Below are positions 23,883 to 32,887 of a stretch of DNA of 51,553 nucleotides, piece by piece. The notes beneath the pieces are model-generated. The model was not told where the DNA came from and did no database searches. It saw nothing but the letters and a program-made list of their open reading frames with translations. The position numbers and the translations under genes were made by a program. Positions within the stretch are counted from its first letter, which is position 1. The number at the start of each line of letters is the position of its first letter. The DNA is from Verrucomicrobiaceae bacterium (GTDB lineage Bacteria > Verrucomicrobiota > Verrucomicrobiia > Verrucomicrobiales > DEV007). The stretch covers positions 1-51,553 of the forward strand of contig JAAESJ010000345.1 of the NCBI GenBank assembly GCA_024229495.1, given 5' to 3'.

Positions 23883-25661
23883 TCATTCTCCGGCTTCTTC
23901 AAGGTAGAAGAAGCCCTTTGTAAACATTGCCCTATTGAGCTTACTGAAATCCATGTCTTTCATTGAGGCGATCATGGTGTCTCCGGCTTGCGTCCAGGAT
24001 GCTGGCTGTAATCCCCGCAAACCCGCAAAAGCGACCGCCTGGCCGGTAATGAGTGGTGCCCAATGTCGCTCCTTGCCATAGATCATTTTGAGGAGTGATT
24101 TGTTCGATGTTTTACGGGTCAGGAGTAGCCCGGTGAGAGGTTGTCCTTTTTGTTCAGCTAAGAGCTTGATCTCACGCATTTGCTGCGGGGTTACAGGTAA
24201 CCATAATGCTGATCGGTCGCCATACCAGGCAACCGAGGCGGGAGCGTCTGAAACGATAATTGCTGCGGGTTCTGCCTGATCACGAATATGGGAGATCTGA
24301 AGGGCTTGAGTGTTTAAGTCCTTATGCCGGAATGAGGAGCGAATATTCGGTACTAGGCCAAGTAGCATGGGTGCGCTACTTAACACCACAGTGATTATCA
24401 GGTGGCTGTTCCGGATCAGTGGCAAATTTGTGGAGAATCCTATTCGGCCCCATAGGATAGAGATAAATGCCAGTCCGTAGGCTGTCATTATTGGGATAAA
24501 AAGCATATGCAATTGATTGGCATCAAATGCCTGATCGGGTAAGCCGAAGAGTGACATTCCCATTACGGCAAATAACCACATGGTGAGGATTGGCCAACGG
24601 AAGTTAGCAATGCTGCGACGCTTGAAGGGATGGAGCAGAGAAAGGAAGAACAGGGGGGCTACGGCAATGGATCCCAGGAAGGCGTAGAGGCCGTTCAACT
24701 GGGCAATAGAGGTATTAATGATTTTTGTATAGAATCCTGCACCGAAGATGTTTTGGCTGGGCGGTTCATAGTTTCGGTAGATGTATTCTTCTCCAACGCT
24801 CATTCCCCCCAGTATTGAATAATAACCTGAGCCAAGAGGAGTTCCAGTGATCTGAATATTGCGGATTGCCCAGGGCGATACTATTGCCAGGAAAACCAGT
24901 AGCATCAGAATTGCGGCTACCCCCCGTGGTTTGAAATATATAGCGGTAAATATGAGTAATCCAACGAATGGCCATATTGCCAGCCAGTGAGCGAGGGCCA
25001 AGGTTCCGAAGGCACCAGCACAAAGCAGCAACCAGATTAGAGGTTTACGTTCACTGATTTCTGACTCGAGCGCCTTATATAGAAAGTAACAGGCACAGGT
25101 AAACAGGAAAAGCATCAGCATTTGAGGCAATCCCGATTGCGAGAATTGCCAGAGCATTTCACACAACAGCATAAGCAGTGCCGTAACACTGCCGATTTTC
25201 GCATCAAAAATTCCAGCCACCAGGAGGTATGTCATCACTATTGATGCCAACAGGAAAAGAATAGAGACGCCTGTTATTACACGATCCAGTGGATAGACGG
25301 ATTCCTTACCATTCCATTGGAAATCATCCTCATAGAACTTTAGTGCAATGGAGTTTAATAGAGGGTTTAAAGGGGCGTGGTAGGTGTCATGTAGAGAGGT
25401 TAGCGTGACACTATCGCTGTGTTTTACAGATTGCTGAAGAGAGAGGGGGCGGATCAACTTTGTCTTGAAGCCGTTGCCACGAGCAACTTCTCGGGCAATT
25501 TGTGCCTGCTCGAGGCCCTTCTCATGATTCAATCCCCGGAACCCGGGAGAAAGGTAGAAAAAAGTCAACCCAATCAGGAGTAGCAGGAATAATGCGTACC
25601 GAATAATGATGGCCGGGTTCAGTTCGCCATTGGATGAGGAAAAGGTATTTCTCAGAGACAT
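23883..25661 (-). CDS. GT39-like (ArnT/PMT-type) multi-pass membrane protein
   Basis: A 592-residue polytopic membrane protein with about ten to twelve hydrophobic segments. The first periplasmic loop holds an acidic motif region (NHEKGLEQAQIAREVARGNGF) and a following HDTYHAPLNPLL, in the style of polyprenyl-phosphate-dependent glycosyltransferases of the GT39/ArnT superfamily. A C-terminal soluble region of about 150 residues begins near residue 440. Such enzymes move a sugar from a lipid carrier to protein or lipid at the outer face of the membrane. Acceptor and donor are unknown. It lies downstream of, but not overlapping with, the two-component genes. Confidence 0.65.
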   Translation of the reverse strand: MSLRNTFSSSNGELNPAIIIRYALFLLLLIGLTFFYLSPGFRGLNHEKGLEQAQIAREVARGNGFKTKLIRPLSLQQSVKHSDSVTLTSLHDTYHAPLNPLLNSIALKFYEDDFQWNGKESVYPLDRVITGVSILFLLASIVMTYLLVAGIFDAKIGSVTALLMLLCEMLWQFSQSGLPQMLMLFLFTCACYFLYKALESEISERKPLIWLLLCAGAFGTLALAHWLAIWPFVGLLIFTAIYFKPRGVAAILMLLVFLAIVSPWAIRNIQITGTPLGSGYYSILGGMSVGEEYIYRNYEPPSQNIFGAGFYTKIINTSIAQLNGLYAFLGSIAVAPLFFLSLLHPFKRRSIANFRWPILTMWLFAVMGMSLFGLPDQAFDANQLHMLFIPIMTAYGLAFISILWGRIGFSTNLPLIRNSHLIITVVLSSAPMLLGLVPNIRSSFRHKDLNTQALQISHIRDQAEPAAIIVSDAPASVAWYGDRSALWLPVTPQQMREIKLLAEQKGQPLTGLLLTRKTSNKSLLKMIYGKERHWAPLITGQAVAFAGLRGLQPASWTQAGDTMIASMKDMDFSKLNRAMFTKGFFYLEEAGE

Positions 25662-25749
25662 AATCGCGGGATTAAGTAACAGTCTCTGTCAAAGAGGAGG
25701 CAAATCAAGCAGGTTGTAATGGAATGCAATATCTCGGGATGACGGGATC

Positions 25750-27111
25750 TCATCCGTGAACCTCTGCTTTTAGCTTGCGCTGAAGCGTGCGCCGGCTAAT
25801 CCCGAGCAGTTTTGCTGCCTCTGTTTTATTGCCACGCGTGTGGGCTAGCGCTTCTCCGATCAGTTGCGTTTCGGCCGTTGCAAGGTTGTATTGATTCTCG
25901 GCGGGTTTTTCGTGGGTGGCATGTGAGGCGGCGGGAGTTGATGAGCCATTACGCAATACCGCCGGGAGGTGTCGCAATGTGATTTTGGATCCATTGCTCA
26001 TGACCACCCCGTGCTCAATCGCCGTGCGCAATTCGCGGACATTACCAGGCCATTTGTGGGCAGAGAACGAGCGCATGACTTCATTGGAAAGTTCGTTGAT
26101 GGGCTTCCCGTTTTCTTCAGCCAATTCCTTCAAGAAGGCATTAGCGAGCAGGGCAATGTCTTCGGTTCTCTCACGCAGGGGAGGCAAAGTAATGCGAACC
26201 ACATTCAGGCGGTAGAAAAGATCTTCACGGAATTCCCCGCTTTTAACCAATTGTTCGATATCTTTGTTCGTGGCAGTTAACAGGCGAACATCGATTTTGA
26301 TAGGTTGATTTCCCCCGACCCTCTCAATGGTGCGTTCTCCCAGCGCACGTAACAGTTTAACCTGTGTGGGAATATCGATCTCTCCTATTTCGTCAAGGAA
26401 CAGGGTTCCACCGTCAGCCTGTTCAAAGCGTCCGATACGTTTTTCCGTGGCACCGGTGAAAGCACCCCGTTCATGTCCGAAAAGTTCACTCTCGAGAAGT
26501 TGCGGGGAGAGCGCGGCACAGTGCACAGTGACGAGTTTTGATTTAGGCCTGCCACTCAGATTGTGTATGGCTTTAGCGACCAGCTCTTTGCCTGTTCCGT
26601 TTTCCCCGTCAATGAGGACGGTGGCTCTTGATGGGGCAACCTGCTCAATGGTTTCAAACACAGGCTGCATGGCCGGCGACTTCCCCAGTATGTTTGAAAC
26701 CGTGAATTCTTTTTCGACCTGTTTCTTTAACTGCGCATTTTCCTCTTGTAGGGAACGGGTGGTGATGGCGCGTTTGATAAGGATTTCCAGTTCATCAATA
26801 TTAAGAGGCTTGGTGACGAAGTGATATGCGCCGCGTTTCATTGCTTCCACCGCGGTGTCAACCGAACCGTATGCAGTCATCATGATACATATTGGATTGG
26901 AGGGTATTTCAAGGGCCTTGTCGATGAGTTCCATGCCGTCATCAGCACCGAGCCTGAGGTCAGTCACCAGAACGTCGACAGTCTCGTTCTTGAGCACATC
27001 CATGGCGCCCTTGATATCCGCGGCGATGTAAATATCGAACTCATCCTCCAGAGAAAGTCGGAGTCCCTCGCGGGTGTTTTTCTCGTCATCGACGATCAAT
27101 ACCGTATACAT
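25750..27111 (-). CDS. Sigma-54-dependent response regulator, NtrC family
   Basis: A 453-residue activator with three parts. The receiver has VDDE at 7-10, phospho-acceptor Asp51 (LVTDLRLG), Thr79 and Lys101. The AAA+ domain has Walker A GENGTGKE at 169-176, the sigma-54-contacting GAFTGA at 216-221 and Walker B GGTLFLDE near 234-241. The C-terminal Fis-type helix-turn-helix (GNKTEAAKLLGISRRTLQRKL) is at about 425-446. It should activate sigma-54 promoters after phosphorylation by the kinase encoded 27 bases upstream. Targets are unknown; no convincing -24/-12 promoter was found in the window. Confidence 0.95.
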   Translation of the reverse strand: MYTVLIVDDEKNTREGLRLSLEDEFDIYIAADIKGAMDVLKNETVDVLVTDLRLGADDGMELIDKALEIPSNPICIMMTAYGSVDTAVEAMKRGAYHFVTKPLNIDELEILIKRAITTRSLQEENAQLKKQVEKEFTVSNILGKSPAMQPVFETIEQVAPSRATVLIDGENGTGKELVAKAIHNLSGRPKSKLVTVHCAALSPQLLESELFGHERGAFTGATEKRIGRFEQADGGTLFLDEIGEIDIPTQVKLLRALGERTIERVGGNQPIKIDVRLLTATNKDIEQLVKSGEFREDLFYRLNVVRITLPPLRERTEDIALLANAFLKELAEENGKPINELSNEVMRSFSAHKWPGNVRELRTAIEHGVVMSNGSKITLRHLPAVLRNGSSTPAASHATHEKPAENQYNLATAETQLIGEALAHTRGNKTEAAKLLGISRRTLQRKLKAEVHG

Positions 27112-27138
27112 AACTAATGAGTTGCCAAGCAGTTGGGG

Positions 27139-28302
27139 TTAATCGCTTCCTGAATCGGGAAGAAGTCGCGCTGAGCGGGAGAAGCGCGGCAGGAAAAGCG
27201 TCACGGTTGCACCTTTGCCCTCCTCACTGGCGATTTCAATTTCCCCGCCGTGTTCACGAATGATGCGCCGGATGATTAGTAAGCCAAGACCGGTTCCCGA
27301 TTTCTTTGTGCTAAAGTAAGGCTGGAAAACATTGGACATGTTTTCGACCGAAATGCCTTCTCCACTGTCAGTAAAACTAACCGTAACATACTCGTCGGTA
27401 AGGTCACTGTGGACAACAATCGATCCTCCCGATGGTGTTGCTTGGGTGGCATTTTTAACGACATTGTATAAAGCTTGCTTAATCTGATCAGGGTCTAGTT
27501 GCAGAGGAGGAAGTGCTGAGTGCAATTCAAGGGTGAGTTGTAATCCACGGTCATTAAGTTCCGGTTCAAGGAAACGCATCGCTTCTCTTACCAACTCATT
27601 AATTTCAGTGGGCTCGAACCTTGGTTGCGATGGGCGGATCGCTTTTAAGAACTGGTCAATGATATGATCGAGGCGTTTAACTTCAACCGTTGATGTCTCG
27701 ATCAGTTCGCGTAGTTCTGCCTCATAAAGTTCAGGAACTGCTTTTTTCAATTTCCGCTCGAGGAGCTGAAGATGAATATTCATGGAGTTAAGCGGGTTGC
27801 CTATTTCATGTGCAACTCCAGCAGCAAGCATTGTAAGTGCTCCGGCTCGTTCAGATTCTAGCTTCTCCTCCTCACCCTGTCGTGACTCTGTGATGTCCCG
27901 TACCAGCATGACATATGCGGTGCTTTCCAACTCTTCTTTTAATTCCACCGGTTTGATATAGAAATTGAGATACCGGTTTTCGGGATAGAATACTTCAAGA
28001 TCACGAGATACAGCTTCGTGTTCGCCGGAGATCAGTGAATCCCAGTCGAGTCCGCGCACTTTCTCGGTTATATGGGTTCCTGTCGCCTCATCAGGATTGA
28101 GTCCAAACAGCCTGCAGGCACCGCGGTTAATGTAGCGGATGTCACCCCTTGCATCAGCGACGATGACACCTTCCTGCAGGGCATCAAAAATACTTTTGAA
28201 GAAACCGCTTTCCTCCGACAGGCGATTGAGGAATGCCTGCACTTCTCCAGGTTCAACGCGATCAACACGCTCGATTAGCTTGTCAACAAAGCGGGATTTC
28301 AT
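27139..28302 (-). CDS. Soluble PAS-domain sensor histidine kinase
   Basis: A 387-residue kinase with no transmembrane helix. A PAS domain spans about residues 33-140 (IFDALQEGVIVADARGDIRYINRGACRLFG). The dimerisation/phosphoacceptor domain has His165 in GVAHEIGNPLNS, and the HATPase_c domain carries the N box (LYNVVKNATQA), DSGEGI and GTGLGLLIIRRI. The layout is like NtrB, a cytosolic sensor partnered with an NtrC-type regulator, which is the next gene. The frame also starts at TTG 28305, one codon before the ATG chosen. The signal sensed by the PAS domain is not predictable. Confidence 0.94.
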   Translation of the reverse strand: MKSRFVDKLIERVDRVEPGEVQAFLNRLSEESGFFKSIFDALQEGVIVADARGDIRYINRGACRLFGLNPDEATGTHITEKVRGLDWDSLISGEHEAVSRDLEVFYPENRYLNFYIKPVELKEELESTAYVMLVRDITESRQGEEEKLESERAGALTMLAAGVAHEIGNPLNSMNIHLQLLERKLKKAVPELYEAELRELIETSTVEVKRLDHIIDQFLKAIRPSQPRFEPTEINELVREAMRFLEPELNDRGLQLTLELHSALPPLQLDPDQIKQALYNVVKNATQATPSGGSIVVHSDLTDEYVTVSFTDSGEGISVENMSNVFQPYFSTKKSGTGLGLLIIRRIIREHGGEIEIASEEGKGATVTLFLPRFSRSARLLPDSGSD

Positions 28303-28325
28303 CAAGATGGTTGGTGATGAATCAT

Positions 28326-28332
28326 AAGGAGG
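28326..28332 (+). promoter_or_regulatory. Strong Shine-Dalgarno of cutA
   Basis: AAGGAGG is a near-perfect anti-SD complement, five bases ahead of the ATG at 28338. It settles the cutA start, although the frame is open for 35 codons upstream. It is the strongest ribosome-binding site in the window, where most starts have none. Confidence 0.85.
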
Positions 28333-28337
28333 TAAGA

Positions 28338-28655
28338 ATGGTAATCTGCACTTTTCCCAGCATGGAAAAAGCGCGACAAATTGGCACAGTGCTGGTACAA
28401 ATGCAACTGGTTGCCTGTGTCAATTTGATACCTGGAATCCAATCGATTTATTGCTGGGAAGGGAAAGTTGAGTCGCAGGAGGAAGTCATAGCGTTTTTCA
28501 AAACAAGTGCTGCTCGATATCAGCAATTAGAGGAAAAGGTAATTGAGATGCACCCTTATGAAGTGCCAGAGCTCGTCGTTGTGGACTTGGCAGCCGGATT
28601 TCCGGCCTATCTGCAATGGGTGTTGTCCTCGACGCAATCTACGGAAGAAAAATAA
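28338..28655 (+). CDS. cutA: Divalent-cation tolerance protein CutA
   Basis: A 105-residue trimeric ferredoxin-like-fold protein. Family signature blocks are MVICTFPSMEKARQIG at the N-terminus, LVACVNLIPGIQSIYCWEGKVESQEEV, and the C-terminal HPYEVPELVVVDLAAGFPAYLQWV. CutA1 was linked to copper tolerance in E. coli, but the biochemical role in most bacteria is unclear. It starts 35 bases from the divergent histidine kinase and converges on xerD. Confidence 0.94.
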   Translation: MVICTFPSMEKARQIGTVLVQMQLVACVNLIPGIQSIYCWEGKVESQEEVIAFFKTSAARYQQLEEKVIEMHPYEVPELVVVDLAAGFPAYLQWVLSSTQSTEEK

Positions 28656-28689
28656 TGAGGCTTCCCAGTGCGGTAAGATTGAGGGAAAG

Positions 28690-29580
28690 TTATCCACGTG
28701 GGTGGAACTTACGGTGTATTTCCTTCAGTCGCCGTTCATCCACATGGGTGTAGACCTGCGTGGTGCTGATATCCGCGTGACCGAGCATCTCCTGGATGAT
28801 TCTTAAATCGGCTCCTCCACTGAGCAGGTGTGTGGCAAAGCTGTGACGTAGCTGATGAGGATGGACGGCATTGGCTAGACCTGCGCCTTTGGCTCGTTCA
28901 CGCACGATTTGCCAGATGCGTGATGAACTTAGCCGGGTTCCTCGAACCGAAATGAAGATGTGGCTGGATGTCTTAGGCCTTACCAATTTCGGTCGGCCGT
29001 TATCAAGGTAATGCTCGACTTGTTGACGCGCTTTACTGCCGACAGGGATAACCCGGGTCTTGTTTCCCTTGCCAGTTACACGAATGAAGCCCTCCTCAAG
29101 GTACATGTTTTCGAGCCGCGAGCTGATGACCTCGGCAAGTCGCAATCCGCTGGCATAGAGCAACTCGAGGATGGCACGGTCACGCATGCCCAAAGGGGTT
29201 TGTGTTTCCACCGACTCCAGCAGGAGCTCGACGTCATGCTCGTTAAGTGTCTTGGGCAGTATTTGGCCAGGTCGCGGCGCAAGAAGGCTTTCAGCGATAT
29301 CTTCAGTAATGCTCCCTTTGCCGGCGAGGTGGCGGAAGAATATTTTGAGGATCACGATGACTTGCCGGATACTTGATGGGGCAAGGCCGTTTCTTTTGCG
29401 CTCGGAGAGGTATTCAGAGAGTTGCTCGGTGCTAATGCATCCCGGGCCCGAGGATCCGTGGGCGGTCTCCACCCATTGGGCGAAGTTTTCCAGATTGCGG
29501 CGCACTAGTGTTTGGTAATTGGAGGAGAGCCCGCGCTCGGTTGCCAGGTGCATGATGAAGAGGTCGATTGCCGACTCCAT
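28690..29580 (-). CDS. xerD: Tyrosine site-specific recombinase XerD
   Basis: A 296-residue integrase-family recombinase. The SAM-like N-terminal domain is at about 1-95. The catalytic domain carries Arg147 (ASGLRLAE), Lys171, His242 and Arg245 (HPHQLRHSFATHLL), His268 (MLGHADIST) and the nucleophile Tyr277 (QVYTHV). The C-terminal LKEIHRKFHPRG resembles XerD more than XerC. It should resolve chromosome dimers at dif together with XerC. A TTG at 29598 would add six residues; the ATG at 29580 is preferred. It sits alone, with no phage or integron features nearby, which supports a housekeeping recombinase. Confidence 0.9.
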   Translation of the reverse strand: MESAIDLFIMHLATERGLSSNYQTLVRRNLENFAQWVETAHGSSGPGCISTEQLSEYLSERKRNGLAPSSIRQVIVILKIFFRHLAGKGSITEDIAESLLAPRPGQILPKTLNEHDVELLLESVETQTPLGMRDRAILELLYASGLRLAEVISSRLENMYLEEGFIRVTGKGNKTRVIPVGSKARQQVEHYLDNGRPKLVRPKTSSHIFISVRGTRLSSSRIWQIVRERAKGAGLANAVHPHQLRHSFATHLLSGGADLRIIQEMLGHADISTTQVYTHVDERRLKEIHRKFHPRG

Positions 29581-29742
29581 GTCTGGTGAAATATTCAAGG
29601 TTACTCAATCTCGGTTCAAATTACGGGTTTGTCGTTCTTGAAAGACAGGTTACAAAGCCATTAATCATTGGCATTCAATGGGTTGTATTTATAATTTTGG
29701 CCTTTCATGGGATAGGAGAGATCAAACTTATCTTTTATCTTA

Positions 29743-30615
29743 TTAGGGAAGTGGGGGGGATCTGTGGTGATTCTTGATGACTTGAAGCAAAAGTTTTAGG
29801 GCGGGGTCCCGCATGGTACCGTGGTTAAATCCATCCAGTTCGTAGAGTTTGGTATGGGTATGCTTGGCAACTTTCATCATTCGAGCCAAGTATGCGTTTT
29901 CTTCATAACGGCCGAGTAATTCCAGTTCCCTGTCACCTGTAATAAGGATCAGTGCTGGAGCATCCCTTCGAACGTGGTAGAGCGGTGCAAAACGATCAAT
30001 GATAGGCTGTTCCCCAGGAATGCCTTTTTCTTCGCGTGGAGTGAAGTGGGTAATCGTGTGCCCACTGAGGGGCACCAGACCGGCAATGCGGTTGGCATCG
30101 ATGTCGTGCGCTGCCAGATAGTTTTTATCCAAGCCTACCATGCTGGTTAGGTAACCGCCGGCGGAATGGCCAGATATGAATATTTGATCTGCGTTGCCTC
30201 CGTATTTTGTGATGTTACGGAATGTCCATGCGACTGCGGCAGTCGCGTCTTCAATATACGCCGGGCACTTTACCTTGGGAAATAACCGGTAATTGGCAGC
30301 GATTACTGCAATGCCCTGGTTTTTCAGGGCGGGTGGAATTGATTTCTTCCCACCGCGCAGACCGCCACCGTGAAACCAGACGACAGTGGCGAAGCCCTTT
30401 GATTGTTCGGGATAATATAGATCAAGCCGGCAACGTTTATCCATGTAGTCGTCCCATCCTTCCGAGGATTTATCACGATAGGGAACGTTTTCTATCAGTG
30501 CGTAATCGGCTCCTTCAGATTGCGATGGCCATGTGAAAGGTTGGATAAGGAGGGATATGACCAGCAGAAGCAAGCTTTTAGGTCGCTGGTGCAATTGTAA
30601 CAGAGCAATGATCAT
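29743..30615 (-). CDS. Secreted alpha/beta hydrolase, esterase-like
   Basis: A 290-residue protein starting at ATG 30615, with a hydrophobic leader at about residues 13-27 (KSLLLLVISLLIQPF). The alpha/beta hydrolase fold of the carboxylesterase/BD-FAE type has the oxyanion motif WFHGGGLRGG, nucleophile elbow GHSAGGYL, acid Asp in LITGDREL and His in DGFNHGTM. Related secreted esterases in this phylum remove acyl groups from plant or algal polysaccharides, which would suit the sulfatase-rich surroundings. The frame also opens at a TTG at 30645 that adds ten poor residues. Confidence 0.82.
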   Translation of the reverse strand: MIIALLQLHQRPKSLLLLVISLLIQPFTWPSQSEGADYALIENVPYRDKSSEGWDDYMDKRCRLDLYYPEQSKGFATVVWFHGGGLRGGKKSIPPALKNQGIAVIAANYRLFPKVKCPAYIEDATAAVAWTFRNITKYGGNADQIFISGHSAGGYLTSMVGLDKNYLAAHDIDANRIAGLVPLSGHTITHFTPREEKGIPGEQPIIDRFAPLYHVRRDAPALILITGDRELELLGRYEENAYLARMMKVAKHTHTKLYELDGFNHGTMRDPALKLLLQVIKNHHRSPPLP

Positions 30616-30808
30616 GGATAACGTAAAATACGTCCACAAAATCAACCTTGCCTGATATTTCTGCTCCTAAATTCGTCGGTGCAGACCTCTAACCAGGGCA
30701 TGAGTGGTTCTATCATGGCTGTGAATGAACCGATGAATGCATGAAATTACTTTCGTCCACGTGCGGTTACTAATATAGTGTCCGCCCGCGCGTTAGGGAG
30801 TGCCATTG

Positions 30809-32173
30809 ATGCCCAAGGTATACATAAAGACATACGGTTGCCAGATGAACGAGCGTGACTCGGCTCAGGTGGCTAGGATGTTGACTGACAAGGGATACCT
30901 GATGACTGAAGAGCAGGCAGAGGCGGACGTGGTGTTAATCAATACATGCTCGGTGCGTGATATGGCCGAGCAAAAGGCTCTGAACAAGATGAGTTCGATG
31001 CTTCATATGCGTAAAACCCGACCGCATATGGTGTACGGGTTTATGGGGTGTATGGCGCAGAGCCGGGGAGAGGAACTCATTGGTGCCGGGGCTAATCTGG
31101 TAGTGGGCACGCAGAAATATCATCGTGTTGCCGATTATGTGTCGGAGATCTTTCAGGCACGCGAGGATTTCCGCATTGAGGATTTGCGCACTTCAATCGT
31201 TGACACTGAAGAAGAGGAGGGGTCACAGAATACGATTCGTGACGGAGCCGCTTCGGAGAACGCGGCAACAGCATTTGTGTCGATAATGCAGGGGTGTAAC
31301 ATGAAGTGCTCATTCTGTATTGTGCCCTATACACGGGGCGCCGAACGCAGTCGGCCTATTGCTGATGTTGTGGATGAAGTAGAGCGATTGGCAGCCGGCG
31401 GGGTGCGGGAGGTGACCTTGCTGGGGCAAATCGTCAATTTGTATGGACGCCATGAGTTCCCCGCGGTTAATGGCAAGAGCCCATTCGTGCAATTACTAGA
31501 GAAGGTGGCAGCCGTTGATGGAATCGAAAGGGTGAGGTTTACCTCTCCTCATCCTGTGGGATATAAGCAGGATTTAATTGATGCTTTCGGCATAATTCCC
31601 GAGCTTGTTGAGCATGTTCATTTCCCTGTGCAGTCCGGATCAGACAAGATCCTCAAGCGGATGCGTCGTCCCTACAAGATAGAGAAGTTTGAGCAGTTGG
31701 TTGCTCGAATGCGAGCGGTAAACCCTGAGATGGCCATTACCACTGATATTATCGTGGGCTTTCCCGGAGAGGGCGAGGAGGAGTATGCCGAGACACGTGC
31801 CTTGTGCGAGAGAATTCGTTTCGATAATGCGTTTGTCTTCCGCTATTCAAAGCGCAGGGGGACGCCGGCGGCGGAGATAGAGGAGGATGCTCAGGTTTCC
31901 GAGTTGGTGAAAGAACAGCGTAATCAGGATTTATTGAAGGTGGTTGACCGTATCGGCACCCAGAAGAACATGGGTTTGGTAGGAACCCGTCAGCAGGTAT
32001 TGTGTGAGGGCCCAAGCAAGCGTAGGGCTGAAAAACTTACCGGCCGCACGCGCACCAACAAAATTGTTATTTTTGATGGTGAGAGTGAACGGCTTGCCGG
32101 AAAGATTTTTGATGTGAAAATTGAACATTGTACCGGGTATGTATTGTATGGTAACCCCTTGTTGAATCTTTAG
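30809..32173 (+). CDS. miaB: tRNA-2-methylthio-N6-dimethylallyladenosine synthase
   Basis: A 454-residue radical-SAM methylthiotransferase acting on i6A37 of tRNAs reading UNN codons. The N-terminal UPF0004 domain has Cys11, Cys47 and Cys81 for the auxiliary cluster. The radical-SAM motif CNMKCSFC supplies Cys163, Cys167 and Cys170, and a TRAM domain is at the C-terminus (TGRTRTNKIVIFDG). AGGGAG lies 8 bases before the ATG at 30809; a GTG at 30800 is in frame but overlaps that site. MiaB is distinguished from MtaB and RimO by the intact GCQMNERDS start. A membrane-protein gene follows after 4 bases. Confidence 0.95.
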   Translation: MPKVYIKTYGCQMNERDSAQVARMLTDKGYLMTEEQAEADVVLINTCSVRDMAEQKALNKMSSMLHMRKTRPHMVYGFMGCMAQSRGEELIGAGANLVVGTQKYHRVADYVSEIFQAREDFRIEDLRTSIVDTEEEEGSQNTIRDGAASENAATAFVSIMQGCNMKCSFCIVPYTRGAERSRPIADVVDEVERLAAGGVREVTLLGQIVNLYGRHEFPAVNGKSPFVQLLEKVAAVDGIERVRFTSPHPVGYKQDLIDAFGIIPELVEHVHFPVQSGSDKILKRMRRPYKIEKFEQLVARMRAVNPEMAITTDIIVGFPGEGEEEYAETRALCERIRFDNAFVFRYSKRRGTPAAEIEEDAQVSELVKEQRNQDLLKVVDRIGTQKNMGLVGTRQQVLCEGPSKRRAEKLTGRTRTNKIVIFDGESERLAGKIFDVKIEHCTGYVLYGNPLLNL

Positions 32174-32177
32174 GCCA

Positions 32178-32759
32178 ATGACCCGTCATCTCTATTGTGA
32201 TTTTCTTACTATGCAGGCCGTTGGCCTGATTATCGGTTTCCTGTTGGTAATAACGCATGCCCTTGCGCTCGTGAAACCGGCAATGGTGAAGGATTTCCTC
32301 AGGGACTTTCCGCGGCACCGGGGAATCGGGATTAGTATCCTTGCCGTTGACTTTATCTGGGCTTTCTGGCTGATCGGAAATATAGACCTGGGTGAGTTCT
32401 ACACTTGGGAGAACCCGATCCGTATTGTTTTACCTGTTTGTTTCCTGCTCTTCATTTTCTTTGTTGAGGAATTTCTTGCTGTTCGCGCTACCGGAATCTT
32501 GCTCCTGTTGTTGGCTTGCCCGGTATTGGATGTGGCTTTCCTGAGGGAGCCAGCAACCCGGCTGCTGCTGCCATTGCTTGCTTATGTATGGATTCTACTT
32601 GGCCTTTTCTGGATTGGAATGCCTTACCTGATGCGTGAACAGATTGCTTGGGTGAGTGGCAATAACGGGAGGTGGCGTATTTTTTCCGGGGCAGGTCTGG
32701 TTTATGGCGTTGCTTTGGTTGTCTGTGCTGTGGTGTTTTGGGGAGTCGCGAATTCGTAG
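32178..32759 (+). CDS. Multi-pass membrane protein of unknown function
   Basis: A 193-residue protein with about five to six predicted transmembrane segments, at about residues 14-33, 50-68, 80-98, 100-118, 128-147 and 168-189. No motif I recognise. An in-frame ATG at 32211 would start the protein directly before the first helix. It begins 4 bases after the miaB stop, so it is probably cotranscribed, although no functional link to tRNA modification is known to me. Confidence 0.65.
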   Translation: MTRHLYCDFLTMQAVGLIIGFLLVITHALALVKPAMVKDFLRDFPRHRGIGISILAVDFIWAFWLIGNIDLGEFYTWENPIRIVLPVCFLLFIFFVEEFLAVRATGILLLLLACPVLDVAFLREPATRLLLPLLAYVWILLGLFWIGMPYLMREQIAWVSGNNGRWRIFSGAGLVYGVALVVCAVVFWGVANS

Positions 32760-32887
32760 CAGAAGCACTTAAGCGCCTGTGATTAATAGCTGTGACAACC
32801 GGCATACGAATTGTGGATATCGCGTTGCTAAGTAATTGCGGATACATTGGAGGCAATTAACCGGATATTGGCTTTCTGTAGCAATTC

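Noticed and set aside
28381..28397. TTGGCAC...TGGTA resembles a sigma-54 promoter
   Set aside because: It lies inside cutA and the -12 element does not match TTGCA, so it is more likely coding sequence.
29613..29628. GGTTCAAAT looks like a tRNA T-loop
   Set aside because: No acceptor stem, D-arm or anticodon arm can be folded around it.
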